Shown here: positions 52,789 through 62,159 of the stretch, piece by piece | Position numbering within the stretch: position 1 is the stretch's first letter | How the letters are laid out: each line of letters opens with the position of its first letter | Source of the DNA: Rhodospirillales bacterium | Lineage (GTDB): Bacteria > Pseudomonadota > Alphaproteobacteria > Micavibrionales > Micavibrionaceae | Reading direction: 5' to 3' | DNA length: 64,000 bases | Assembly (NCBI GenBank): GCA_020638295.1 | Contig: JACKIU010000001.1 | Coordinates: forward strand, 372,001-436,000 | Position numbers and translations under genes: made by a program | Notes under the pieces: model-generated | The model's database searches: none | What the model saw: the letters and a program-made list of their open reading frames with translations, nothing else | Told to the model about the DNA's origin: nothing

Positions 52789-55041
52789 TTACTTGGTTTT
52801 TGCCGTATAAACGCCGGTCCACTCTTCTTTTGGCGGATTCTTTAGAAGCTCCTTGATCCGCATTTCATACAGATCGTAAGCGGCGATCAGGCCATAGATA
52901 TCAAGCTTACGGCAAGTTTTCAGGGTGTTTTGCGCCTCTTTAAATTCTCCGGTCTGATAAGCGGCGATCATTTCTTCGTGCTGTTCCTTGAGGGCTTTAA
53001 ATTCTGCGCTCTTGCTCAAGCTTTCGTCCCCTAGCAATGCATAAACGCGTACGGGCAGTGTTTTGCCCTTGACCTGGATCAGGTCCATTTGCAGCGCCGC
53101 AAGCGTTGGGACATTTTTATATGTCTCTTCGCCGATCAAGGTCTGCACACCATAGGTTTTGGTTTGCCCCTCCATGCGCGAGGCCAGATTGACCGCATCG
53201 CCGAGCGCTGAGTAAGCAAAGCGTTGGCGCGAGCCCATATTGCCGACAGCGCACACCCCGGTATTGAGACCGATACCGGCCTGCAATTTCACCGGCTCTT
53301 GGCCTTCATCTTGCGCCTTTTCACGTAAACGCGCGTTAATCGGCTCAAGCGCGGCCTGCATTTTTAGCGCAGCGTTGCAGGCTTTGTATTCGTGACCTTC
53401 GACATCCTTGGGCGCATTCCAAAAGGCCATCATCGCATCGCCCATATATTTGTCGATCGTGCCTTCATGTTCCATGACGATATCGCTCATCGCGGTGAGA
53501 AAGTCGTTCATGAGCTGGATCAGTTCTTCAGGCTCAAAGCCTTCGGAAATCGTCGTAAAGCTACGGATGTCGCTGAACATGACGGTGAGGTCTTTATTTT
53601 CTCCACCGAGTTTGAGCTTGTCAGGGTGTTTTTCCAGATCGCGCATCACATCGCGCGAGACATACATGCCGAAGGCGTTGCGGACCTGATGCTTTTCACT
53701 CTCAACGCGAAGATAGGTCAGGAGGGTTGAAACAATGAAAATTACGAAAACCGAGAGGCTGGGGTAAAACGGATCGAGTAGAATCTTGTAATCGACATAG
53801 GCGACCGTTGAACCGAAAAATGCGGCGGCGATCATGGACAGACAGACAAAGGCCAGAACCAGCACGTGGATAAACGGCGCAAGGATAATCATCAACAGTC
53901 CGGCGAAAAGTATATATGTCGCTTCGGCGACTATGGTGATTTCCGGGCGCAGCAGATAGCTGTTCTGCAAGATCTGCTCCAGCGCGTTGGCGTGAATTTC
54001 AACGCCGGGCTGGAACGGCTCCAGAGCCGTTGAACGCAGGTCTTTCAGTCCTTCCGCGCTTGAACCCACCAGTACAAGTTTGCCGCCCACAGCTTTTCGC
54101 ATTTCATCGTGGAAGGCCGGGTCGATAATTTTATAAGCGGAAAGATAATCTTTTTCGTTTTTTTCATCAAACTTGCGGTAATACATCCATATCTGCCCAT
54201 CGTGTTCGACAGGAACGGCATAATCACCAATGAGTATTCTGAAATTGGTATCAATGGTTTTTTTGTTTTCTTCCGGATTGGCTCCAATTTTAGTGATTAA
54301 TTTTGGATTATCCTGCGCGACGCGGATCGCTTCGAGGCTGAGTGAAGGGTAGAGATTTTTTCCATCGCTAAAGATCAGCCCGGTTCGGCGTAAAATTCCG
54401 TCAAAGTCGGGACTGGCCATGAAGCTGCCATTGCCGGCGGCAGCTTTTTCAAGGTTGGGCAAAAACACGGCGGCTTTTTCAAAATGCGCTGAACGTTCGA
54501 GAAATTCCTGTTTATCGTTTTTTTTAATCAAAAAGGGTTTTGTCAGTCGGGGCTTGCGCGGAAGCTGTGAATAGCTGCCGAACGTAAAACCTGAAACAAA
54601 AATGCCGGAGTCCTCAATGGCCTGAGCCAAGAGATCGTCATGATCGGGCAATGCCTTGATTTCGCTTTCCAGCGCCGTAAAACGCTCTTCATCAGGCAGA
54701 TTTTCGGCGACAAACCGCGGTGACGAGCGATCGGGCTCGGCCAAAACTCCATCGAAGGCGATGACTTTGGCACCCAAAGCCGTCAGGTTCGTGACCAGAT
54801 CAGCTACGGCGGTGCGCGGCCACGGCCATTGGCCGATCTTCAGTAAGGAATCATCATCAATATCAACAATGACCACCTGCCCGCTTTCTTCGCGCGGGTA
54901 CATAGCGTTCAGTCCGTCGAAAACCAGCGCCTGCATTTCCTTGCGCCAGCGGTCTTGTGAACCGCTGTAATACACAGCGCCTAAAAGAAGACCAAACAAG
55001 AGTAGAAAGTGTATCCAGCGGTGGGTGAGAAGACGGCCCAT
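52789..55041 (-). CDS. CHASE2-domain adenylate cyclase
   Basis: 750 residues. An N-terminal membrane segment (LLLFGLLLGAVYYSG), periplasmic CHASE2 sensor (~30-360, with VIVDIDDDSLLKIGQWPWPR and GKLVLVGSSAEGLKDLRST), three membrane helices (~370-450), and a class III cyclase domain (~480-660). Metal Asp residues are in MFSDIRSFT and YMGDAMMAF; DKYMGD and SALGDAVNLASR indicate adenine specificity. It starts five bases after hlyD, so it belongs to the secretion operon. Confidence 0.93.
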   Translation of the reverse strand: MGRLLTHRWIHFLLLFGLLLGAVYYSGSQDRWRKEMQALVFDGLNAMYPREESGQVVIVDIDDDSLLKIGQWPWPRTAVADLVTNLTALGAKVIAFDGVLAEPDRSSPRFVAENLPDEERFTALESEIKALPDHDDLLAQAIEDSGIFVSGFTFGSYSQLPRKPRLTKPFLIKKNDKQEFLERSAHFEKAAVFLPNLEKAAAGNGSFMASPDFDGILRRTGLIFSDGKNLYPSLSLEAIRVAQDNPKLITKIGANPEENKKTIDTNFRILIGDYAVPVEHDGQIWMYYRKFDEKNEKDYLSAYKIIDPAFHDEMRKAVGGKLVLVGSSAEGLKDLRSTALEPFQPGVEIHANALEQILQNSYLLRPEITIVAEATYILFAGLLMIILAPFIHVLVLAFVCLSMIAAAFFGSTVAYVDYKILLDPFYPSLSVFVIFIVSTLLTYLRVESEKHQVRNAFGMYVSRDVMRDLEKHPDKLKLGGENKDLTVMFSDIRSFTTISEGFEPEELIQLMNDFLTAMSDIVMEHEGTIDKYMGDAMMAFWNAPKDVEGHEYKACNAALKMQAALEPINARLREKAQDEGQEPVKLQAGIGLNTGVCAVGNMGSRQRFAYSALGDAVNLASRMEGQTKTYGVQTLIGEETYKNVPTLAALQMDLIQVKGKTLPVRVYALLGDESLSKSAEFKALKEQHEEMIAAYQTGEFKEAQNTLKTCRKLDIYGLIAAYDLYEMRIKELLKNPPKEEWTGVYTAKTK

Positions 55042-55046
55042 CGCTT

Positions 55047-56375
55047 TTATTGCTCCGTGAAGGCGCGGTCGCGCGCGCGCAGGACGGGCTTGAGCAGGTA
55101 ATCCAGAATAGTGCGCTTACCGGTAATCACCTCGACATCGGCGACCATGCCCGGGGTAATCGGCAAAGGGTTTTTGTTATCGCCGAGATAGTTCTTCGCG
55201 GTGCGCACTTCGATCTCGAAAAACGTATTGCCCTCACGGTCGCGGCCAGAGGTTGCGCCGATACGCACCAACTCGCCATCAAGGCTGCCGTATTTTTGTG
55301 GGTCGTAGGCCGTGATTTTGACCTTGGCGGGCTGGCCGGGGCGAATGAACGCGATCTCATCGGGCTGGATGCGGGCGATGATTTTGAGCTCTTCATCAAC
55401 GGGGACAATTTCAACCAGCTGCATGGCCGGTTCGACCACGCCGCCAAGCGTCTTGACCGCGATGTTGTTGACGATGCCGTCGACCGGGGCTTTGACCTCA
55501 CGGCGGTCGACGCGGTCGCCGATCGATTTCAGGTTTTCGCGCAAGGAGGCGATTTCGGTTTCAACCTCGTTGAGATCCCCCAACGCCTGCGAGCGGAATT
55601 TATCGAGCTGGCTGGCGCGCTCTTTTTTCGCGACAGAAAGTTCAGCCTCTAGGGATTTCTGACGCTGGGCCTGCGCGTTGATCTGGCCGGACATATCGGC
55701 GATTTCACGATTGAGACGGATTTCATCGAGCTTGGGCACGGCGCGTTTTTGCACCAGATCTTTGGTGATCGCCAGTTCATCATTGAGCAGCTTGCGGCTG
55801 GAATAAAAGCGGTTGATCTGGGCTTTGACTTCGGCGAGCTCTGCGGTGGCTTTGGCGATGCGATCATCCAAAATTGCATAGGCGTTTTGCAGTTCTTTTT
55901 GCCGGGACTCATAAAGCGCCTTTTCATTTTCGGCGATCTGCGGGGCTTTTTCCGTGACGCTTTCGGGCGGGGTGAAGTCTTCGCCACCGGCCTCGGCGTT
56001 CAAACGCGCCTTTTTGGCTTCCAGACTGAGGAAACGCGCTTCAGTGCCGCGGGCCTCGGAAGAAAACTGGACATCGGACAGGCGCATGAGGACCTGCCCT
56101 TTGCTCACACGTTCACCGGGGGAAACGAGCAGTTCTTCGACGATCCCGCCTTCAAGGGTCTGGACGATCTGCACATCCTGCGAGGGGACAACCTGCCCCT
56201 GCCCGCGGGTCAGAACCTCAACCTCGGTCAGGGCTGCCCATACAATCGCGAACATGACCAGCGCTATGATGGAGAACAGCAGCAGCGTCGCCGAAGTGGC
56301 CGGACGCATGCGCGTGGCGGCGTCGAGTTCGGACATAAAATCGGTTTCTTTGATTTTGGGATCGAACAGGCTCAT
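55047..56375 (-). CDS. hlyD: Type I secretion periplasmic adaptor (HlyD family)
   Basis: 442 residues: cytoplasmic N-terminus, one membrane segment (~28-48, ATLLLFSIIALVMFAIVW), a lipoyl half-motif (GQGQVVPSQDVQIVQTLEGGIVEELLVSPGERVSKGQVL), a long coiled coil (~135-280), the second lipoyl half (VDRREVKAPVDGIVNNIAVKTLGGVV), and a beta-barrel C-terminus (RPGQPAKVKITAYDPQKYG). It bridges the ABC exporter and TolC. Its gene lies between ABC exporter and cyclase. Confidence 0.95.
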   Translation of the reverse strand: MSLFDPKIKETDFMSELDAATRMRPATSATLLLFSIIALVMFAIVWAALTEVEVLTRGQGQVVPSQDVQIVQTLEGGIVEELLVSPGERVSKGQVLMRLSDVQFSSEARGTEARFLSLEAKKARLNAEAGGEDFTPPESVTEKAPQIAENEKALYESRQKELQNAYAILDDRIAKATAELAEVKAQINRFYSSRKLLNDELAITKDLVQKRAVPKLDEIRLNREIADMSGQINAQAQRQKSLEAELSVAKKERASQLDKFRSQALGDLNEVETEIASLRENLKSIGDRVDRREVKAPVDGIVNNIAVKTLGGVVEPAMQLVEIVPVDEELKIIARIQPDEIAFIRPGQPAKVKITAYDPQKYGSLDGELVRIGATSGRDREGNTFFEIEVRTAKNYLGDNKNPLPITPGMVADVEVITGKRTILDYLLKPVLRARDRAFTEQ

Positions 56376-56395
56376 GCGACAGTCCTTGTCAATGT

Positions 56396-56488
56396 CGTCA
56401 TTGCGAGGAGGGCAAAGCCCGACGCGGCAATCCAGTTATACTGCCAGATTCTTGATTGCTTCGGTCGCTGTGCGCCCTCGCAATGACG
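56396..56488. repeat. Palindromic element, family A (copy 5)
   Basis: GTCATTGCGAGGAGGGC at one end and GCCCTCGCAATGACG at the other, with GCAATCCA/TGATTGC inside. It lies between the ABC exporter and hlyD genes within the operon. Confidence 0.9.
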
Positions 56489-56511
56489 ATTAATACAAAA
56501 TCCAAATATGC

Positions 56512-58674
56512 TCATCCCCGCACCTGCACTTTCCCGCCCTGCAGCGCGGTGACGACTTCATCTCGCGGGCCATCCATGATCAGCTTGCCCTGATCGAGCA
56601 GAATGAGGCGGTCGACCATTTCGAGCATCACATGTTTATGCGTAATCAAGATGAAGGTTTTACCTTCGATTTCACTTTCAACGTAGGATTTAAACGCGGC
56701 TTCGGCCTGCATATCCATGGCGTTGGTCGGTTCGTCGCAAATCAGGACGTGCGGCTTGATCAGCATGGCGCGGGCCAGTGCAATGGCCTGGCGCTGGCCG
56801 CCGGACAGGCCTTCGCCATGTTCGCCGACGGGGGCGTCATAGCCCATCGGGTGACGTGAGACGAATTCATGCACCCCGGCGGCTTTGGCCGCGGCGAGGA
56901 TGTCCTCTTCGCTGGCCTGAGGCTGGCTGGCGGCGATATTATCACGCACCGAGCCGCTGAACAGCACGACATCCTGAGAGATATAGGCAAAGGAGCGGCG
57001 CAGATCCGCCGGGTCGATCTGCCGGTAATCGGTATCATCGGCGAGAATATGCCCGCCGGTCGGTTCATACAGCCCCATCATCAGGCGCGCGGCGGTGCTT
57101 TTGCCCGAGCCGATGCGGCCGATAATGGCCACGCGTTCGCCGGGATGAATCGTAAAGCTGACCTTATCGAGCACGTTGCGCTTGATGCCGGGATATTCGA
57201 AAGAGACCTGATCGAAGGCGATCTTGCCTTTGATATCGGGGCGGTGGAGGAAATTGCGTTCTGCCGGGCGCTCGACAGGCTTGCTCATGATCTTATCCAG
57301 CGTGGCCAATGCGCCGCTGGCCTGATGATAACGGGTCAACAGGTTGGCAATCTGGCCGACCGGCGAGAGGGCGCGGCCGGAAAGAATCACACAAGCAATC
57401 AACCCGCCAACGGTGAGGGCATTGTCGGCGACCAGATACATGCCGGTCAGGACAATCAGAACGGACGCGATTTGCTGGATAAAGGTGGCGGTATTGATCC
57501 CGAGACCTGAAATCATGCGCGAGTTTTGGCCGTAGGCGGCATTCTCCCCGACCAGCGCGCCGTAGCGGGCGCGAAATGCGCCGTCCGCCCCCACGGCCTT
57601 AATGGTTTCCAGCCCATGGATGGTTTCGACCAGCATGCCGTGTTTGGCCTCGGCGGAGCGCCCGGCCTTGCGGACAACGGCCTTGAGCGGAACCTGCAGG
57701 ATCAGACCGATGACGGTTACGGCAGCGAGCAACCCGACGATAATAAAGGCGATCGGCCCGCCGAGTTTGTAAATGATGAACAGGAAAAAAAGGGTAAAGG
57801 GCAGATCGACCAGCGCGGTGACCGTCGCGGAGGTGAAGAAATCGCGCACCGAGTCGAAATCGCGCAACATATTGGCGAAGGCGCCGCTGGATCTGGGACG
57901 CTCGGACAGCCGCATATTGAGAACCTGATCGTAAATACGGCGCGTGGCGATGACATCGATGCGCCGCCCGGCCAGATCGAGCAGATACGCGCGTAGCGAA
58001 CGCATGATCAGATCGAACATAAAGACAACCAGTGCTCCGATCCCGAAGGCCCAGCCGGTTTCTATGGCGTTGTTGGGAATGACCTTGTCATAGACATTCA
58101 TGATAAAGAGCGGGCTGGCCAGACCGAACAGGTTGATAAAGAGCGCGCCGAGCAAAACCATGCCGAAGATGCCTTTATTCTGGTGGACCAGCGACCAGAA
58201 CCAGTGCTGATCGGTATCGCCGGGGTCGGCCATCTCAGGATTGGTGAATTCGGGTTTCGCTTGCGTGAGAATACAATAGCCCGCGTAATCATCCTGCAAC
58301 TCCCGCAGTTTAACCTGTTTTTTCTCACCGCTCACGGGATCGAAAATTTCCGGGGTTCTCGACATTGAAAGCAGGACGCAGGCGCGTTCGCCTTTGAGGA
58401 TCAGAACCGTGGGCAGGACCGCCTCGGAAATTTCGTTGATTTTGGCTTTTTTGACAATCTGGGTGCGCAGACCGAGGCGCTGCGCCGCTTCGGTGAACAG
58501 ATCGGGCAGCATTCTGTGCCCGTCATAGGCCAGCCCTGAAGTCAACGCGCGGGCGGATTTGGCCCGGCCGTAATGGGCGGTTAAAAACACCAGACATTCA
58601 AGAAGCGGATCAGCGCCCTGGCCTGCGCGTTTTTTCTTTTCCGAAGTCTTCGACGCTGTTTTTGTCATAGGCAT
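56512..58674 (-). CDS. Type I secretion ABC exporter (LssB/HlyB-like)
   Basis: 720 residues. Residues ~20-150 form a C39-like domain without the catalytic Cys, as in RTX-type exporters. Six membrane helices lie at ~165-440. The nucleotide-binding domain (~485-715) has Walker A GRIGSGKST, signature LSGGQRQAIALARAM, Walker B VLICDEPTNAMD and the switch His in LITHKHVML. It powers one-step secretion of large RTX or adhesin proteins; no substrate gene is in the window. Confidence 0.94.
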   Translation of the reverse strand: MPMTKTASKTSEKKKRAGQGADPLLECLVFLTAHYGRAKSARALTSGLAYDGHRMLPDLFTEAAQRLGLRTQIVKKAKINEISEAVLPTVLILKGERACVLLSMSRTPEIFDPVSGEKKQVKLRELQDDYAGYCILTQAKPEFTNPEMADPGDTDQHWFWSLVHQNKGIFGMVLLGALFINLFGLASPLFIMNVYDKVIPNNAIETGWAFGIGALVVFMFDLIMRSLRAYLLDLAGRRIDVIATRRIYDQVLNMRLSERPRSSGAFANMLRDFDSVRDFFTSATVTALVDLPFTLFFLFIIYKLGGPIAFIIVGLLAAVTVIGLILQVPLKAVVRKAGRSAEAKHGMLVETIHGLETIKAVGADGAFRARYGALVGENAAYGQNSRMISGLGINTATFIQQIASVLIVLTGMYLVADNALTVGGLIACVILSGRALSPVGQIANLLTRYHQASGALATLDKIMSKPVERPAERNFLHRPDIKGKIAFDQVSFEYPGIKRNVLDKVSFTIHPGERVAIIGRIGSGKSTAARLMMGLYEPTGGHILADDTDYRQIDPADLRRSFAYISQDVVLFSGSVRDNIAASQPQASEEDILAAAKAAGVHEFVSRHPMGYDAPVGEHGEGLSGGQRQAIALARAMLIKPHVLICDEPTNAMDMQAEAAFKSYVESEIEGKTFILITHKHVMLEMVDRLILLDQGKLIMDGPRDEVVTALQGGKVQVRG

Positions 58675-58710
58675 ATAAACAAGGCCACACGCGCCTTGAT
58701 AAATGGTTGG

Positions 58711-60042
58711 TTACTGTTCCCGGCGGGGGTGAGACGCAGCCACTTCAAGATTCATCGCCTGCTGCAAACGCCCCATCGCGGCCAGTATACCATACTGCGC
58801 AATCAATAGACGATTTTTAGCGTTTTCCGTTTCCAGCCGGGTCAGCAATTCCTGATTGTCCGCCTGCATCAACTGCAGTACCGAAATGCGCGCGCCTTCA
58901 AACTGGACTTCATAGGTATCGAGCAATTTTTTATTCAGATCCTGACGGCGTTTCTGGTTTTCAAGCTGTCTTTGCGCCGTGTCTTTTTCGGCGTAAGCCT
59001 GACGGATGGCGCGCTCAATCTGGCGGCTGATTTCACTGATGCGGGCCTGGGCTTCTTTATAGTCATAGAGCTTTTGCTTGATGCGGGCTTTTTGCGCGCC
59101 GCCGGTTTCAAAACCCCAGTTCATGCGGACGACCGCTTTACCGTCTTCTACTTCGCCACCGATGACATCGTCTTTATCGCTTTTGAGGAAAGACAGCTCA
59201 CCATCGAATTTCGGTATGTAGGTGCTTTTTTCGGCTTTCATGTCGCTTTCGGCCGATTGGGCCTGAAATTGCGCCGAGCGCAGAAGCGGATGATTTTTTT
59301 GCGCCTGCGACAAGGCCGCCTTAAGGTCTTCAGGAATTTGGTCCAACGATACCGTCGGCACTTCCAGTGCGCTTTCAGGCAAACGGCCGGTTAATTCCGC
59401 ATAATCCGATTCCAGATTACGGGCCTGACCTTCATAATCGGCGATAAAATTGTCCAGAATGACCGAAACGTCCCGGGCCTGTTGCAATTCCGCCTCATCC
59501 GCCGCGCCGTCATCGACCATCGTGCGGATGCGTTCAAGATAATCATCGACCGTTTTTTGCTGACCCTTTAACAGAACCAGCCCTTTTTGGACGCGCATCA
59601 GATTGAGATAGGCTTCAACCGTGCGATAAGCCAGATTTTCGCGCACATCAGCCAGGGCCAGTTCGGCGGCCCTCGCTTGAGCGCGGGCTGCGCCAACCCG
59701 GTTTAAGGTTTCCTGTCCGTCGAAAATTTTCTGGCGCGCCGCGACCGAGCCTTCCCATAGATAGGAATAGCCGGTGCCGCGCGCTACGCTGAGGCCACGG
59801 CTAGTACTGTTATCGCCATAGATCCGCCCGCCCGTTCCATTCACGGTGACTTCGGGGAAATAGGCTGAAAATTCTTCTTTCCGGAATTCCTGAGAGCGGT
59901 TTAAAGCCGCCTGCGCACTTTCAACCTGCGGGTGTTGAGAAAGGGTAACAGAAACCGCTTGCTCCAGCGTTTCGGCCAAAACAATCTCCGAAGGCATTAC
60001 CATCGCTCCTGCCACAAGGAGCGTTACAAGCTTAAAACGCAT
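58711..60042 (-). CDS. tolC: TolC-family outer-membrane protein
   Basis: 443 residues from MRFKLVTLLVAGAMVMPSE with signal cleavage near VLAE; a longer frame to 60165 exists but its leader is not signal-like. Two OEP repeats are visible: ETLEQAVSVTLSQHPQVESAQAALNRSQ, then DIKAALSQAQKNHPLLRSAQFQAQ-like LKAALSQAQKNHPLLRSAQF. It forms the exit duct of the type I system. First gene in the operon. Confidence 0.93.
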   Translation of the reverse strand: MRFKLVTLLVAGAMVMPSEIVLAETLEQAVSVTLSQHPQVESAQAALNRSQEFRKEEFSAYFPEVTVNGTGGRIYGDNSTSRGLSVARGTGYSYLWEGSVAARQKIFDGQETLNRVGAARAQARAAELALADVRENLAYRTVEAYLNLMRVQKGLVLLKGQQKTVDDYLERIRTMVDDGAADEAELQQARDVSVILDNFIADYEGQARNLESDYAELTGRLPESALEVPTVSLDQIPEDLKAALSQAQKNHPLLRSAQFQAQSAESDMKAEKSTYIPKFDGELSFLKSDKDDVIGGEVEDGKAVVRMNWGFETGGAQKARIKQKLYDYKEAQARISEISRQIERAIRQAYAEKDTAQRQLENQKRRQDLNKKLLDTYEVQFEGARISVLQLMQADNQELLTRLETENAKNRLLIAQYGILAAMGRLQQAMNLEVAASHPRREQ

Positions 60043-60160
60043 ATTTGAACAACGCATGTTAGACATCAGCCACATTTGGCTTTTTGATTCGGGTGAACAC
60101 CCAATATTAGAATCTAAATAAAAACGCAGCGTTTTACAAGACCGAAGACATTTAAACCTC

Positions 60161-60315
60161 ACCACCCCTCAATTTCGTTATTGCGACCCCGGACCTGATC
60201 CGGGGGAAGCAATCCAGAGCCCTCGAAATTCTGCCGTTTTTTCTGGATTGCTTCGTCGGCTTCGCCTCCTCGCAATGACGGAACACGCGCCCTTTTCAGA
60301 AATTGAGGGGTGGTA
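60161..60315. repeat. Composite palindromic (MITE-like) element, copy 2
   Basis: Ends with perfect 15-base inverted repeats (ACCACCCCTCAATTT / AAATTGAGGGGTGGT). Inside are the family A palindrome and the loop CCTCGAAATTCTGCCGTTTT shared with 49883-50023. It occupies about half of the tolC-pntAA spacer; the rest (60316-60492) should hold the pnt promoter. Confidence 0.92.
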
Positions 60316-60492
60316 AAACATTTAAACATTGACCACCGGTGTTTGTGTCGTGCGCCTTTGTTTTATCGACAGTTCAGGTTGATATTTTTGCTTTGCCCCT
60401 TCACAAAACCGGCAAGATCGGGCATCTTCTCAAATGTTCTCGTATGAATGTGCTTGCGCAAAGACATGCGCCGCTAACAAAGGTTCGTTGCC

Positions 60493-61743
60493 GTGGGTTT
60501 AAAAATCGCTATTGCCAAAGAAACTTCTTCAAATGAAAAGCGCGTCGCCGTCTCGCCGGAAACGGTTAAAAAGCTTGCCGATATGGGCGCGCTGATCATG
60601 GTCGAAAGCGGAGCGGGCGAGACTGCGTCCTTTACTGACGATGCTTACAAAGCCAGCGGTGCCAAAATTTCAAAAGGCCTTGAAGATCTGTACAAGGGGG
60701 CCGACATCGTTTTGAAAGTTCAGGCTCCGAACGAGGATGAGCTTAAGCGCATCCCCAAAGGGGCGCTGTTGATTGGATTGCTCTCGCCGTTTAGCAACGC
60801 CGAGCTTGTCCTTGCGCTGGCCAAGGCCGGGGTCGATGGGTTTGCGATGGAGATGGTGCCGCGAATTTCCCGTGCGCAGAGCATGGATGCGCTGTCGTCA
60901 CAGTCTAATCTGGCCGGGTATAAGTCCGTGCTGGATGCGACTGAGTATTATCCACGCGCCTTTCCAATGATGATGACGGCGGCAGGGACTATCCCACCGG
61001 CAAAAGTCTTCGTGATGGGCGCGGGTGTGGCCGGTTTGCAGGCGATTGCCACGGCGCGGCGGCTGGGCGCGGTGGTCAGCGCGACCGATGTGCGCCCGGC
61101 GGCCAAGGAACAGGTCGAATCACTGGGAGCCTCCTTTGTCGCTGTGGAGAATGAAGAGTTTAAAGAAGCCGAAACGTCCGGCGGTTACGCCAAAGAGATG
61201 TCGAAGGATTATCAGAAACAACAGGCCGCTCTAGTGGCGGCGCATATCGCCAAGCAGGATATCGTGATTACCACCGCGCTGATCCCCGGACGTCCGGCTC
61301 CGAAACTCATCAGTGAAGCCATGGTGCAATCGATGAAGCCGGGGTCGGTGATTGTCGATCTGGCCGTTGAGACCGGCGGCAACTGCGCCGGATCGAAAGC
61401 CGGGAAAGTCGTTCAAAAAGATGGCGTTACTATTATAGGCCATGAAAATGTTCCATCGCGACTGGCGGCAGATGCCTCAGCGCTGTATGCGAAAAACCTG
61501 CTTAATCTTTTGAAACTGATTATCGATGCTGAGAACGCAAAGCTGGCGATTAACTGGGATGACGAGATTATTAAAGGCATGGCGCTGACCAAAGACGGCG
61601 CGGTGATCCACCCCGCCTTTACGGATAAAAAAGTACCAGAGAATAAAAAAATACCAGAGAAAAAGGCAGAAGAGAAAAAGACGCCCGCCCCTAAGAAAAA
61701 GGCGCCCGCGAAGAAATCTTCCCCAAAGAAGGAGAATGACTGA
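60493..61743 (+). CDS. pntAA: NAD(P) transhydrogenase subunit alpha part 1
   Basis: 416 residues, GTG start with AAAGG about nine bases upstream. Domain I (NAD-binding) of proton-translocating transhydrogenase: KIAIAKETSSNEKRVAVSPE, SRAQSMDALSSQSNLAGYK, PPAKVFVMGAGVAGLQAIATARRLGA (Rossmann loop), and AGSKAGKVVQKDGVTIIGHENVPSRLA. The last ~40 residues are an unusual Lys/Pro/Ala tail (VPENKKIPEKKAEEKKTPAP and onward), not needed for the fold. TGATG overlap with pntAB. Confidence 0.96.
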   Translation: MGLKIAIAKETSSNEKRVAVSPETVKKLADMGALIMVESGAGETASFTDDAYKASGAKISKGLEDLYKGADIVLKVQAPNEDELKRIPKGALLIGLLSPFSNAELVLALAKAGVDGFAMEMVPRISRAQSMDALSSQSNLAGYKSVLDATEYYPRAFPMMMTAAGTIPPAKVFVMGAGVAGLQAIATARRLGAVVSATDVRPAAKEQVESLGASFVAVENEEFKEAETSGGYAKEMSKDYQKQQAALVAAHIAKQDIVITTALIPGRPAPKLISEAMVQSMKPGSVIVDLAVETGGNCAGSKAGKVVQKDGVTIIGHENVPSRLAADASALYAKNLLNLLKLIIDAENAKLAINWDDEIIKGMALTKDGAVIHPAFTDKKVPENKKIPEKKAEEKKTPAPKKKAPAKKSSPKKEND

Positions 61744-62156
61744 TGGCTGAAGTTCAACGCACCCCCGGTGAAAGCCTGCAAGACCTTATCGAGCAAGGCA
61801 ACACGCTGAAGGTTCAGATCGAACAGGCAACGCTGCAAGCCGCAGAGGCCGTTCAAGCCGATGTGATGCATGGCCAGCCGTTTTTGATTACGGGTCTGAC
61901 CGTGTTTATTCTGGCTTGCTTCGTCGGCTATCACGTGGTCTGGCGCGTCACCCCCGCCCTGCACTCGCCGCTGATGGGGATTACCAATGCGATTTCTTCG
62001 GTGATTATCGTCGGGGCGATCATGGCGGTGTGGCCGAAAGAGCAGGCGTTTTCCCTGTTCGGGTTTCTGGCCGTCATTCTGGCTTCAGTCAATATTTTCG
62101 GCGGCTTTATTATTACGCGCCGGATGCTCAGCATGTTTAAGAAGAAGGGATCATAA
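61743..62156 (+). CDS. pntAB: NAD(P) transhydrogenase subunit alpha part 2
   Basis: 137 residues. After a polar N-terminus (~45 residues) come about three to four membrane helices (FLITGLTVFILACFVGYHVVW, HSPLMGITNAISSVIIVGAI, FGFLAVILASVNIFGGFIITRRML), the domain II part of the proton channel. The three-subunit layout is typical of alphaproteobacteria. pntB begins three bases later. Confidence 0.95.
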   Translation: MAEVQRTPGESLQDLIEQGNTLKVQIEQATLQAAEAVQADVMHGQPFLITGLTVFILACFVGYHVVWRVTPALHSPLMGITNAISSVIIVGAIMAVWPKEQAFSLFGFLAVILASVNIFGGFIITRRMLSMFKKKGS

Positions 62157-62159
62157 GCG

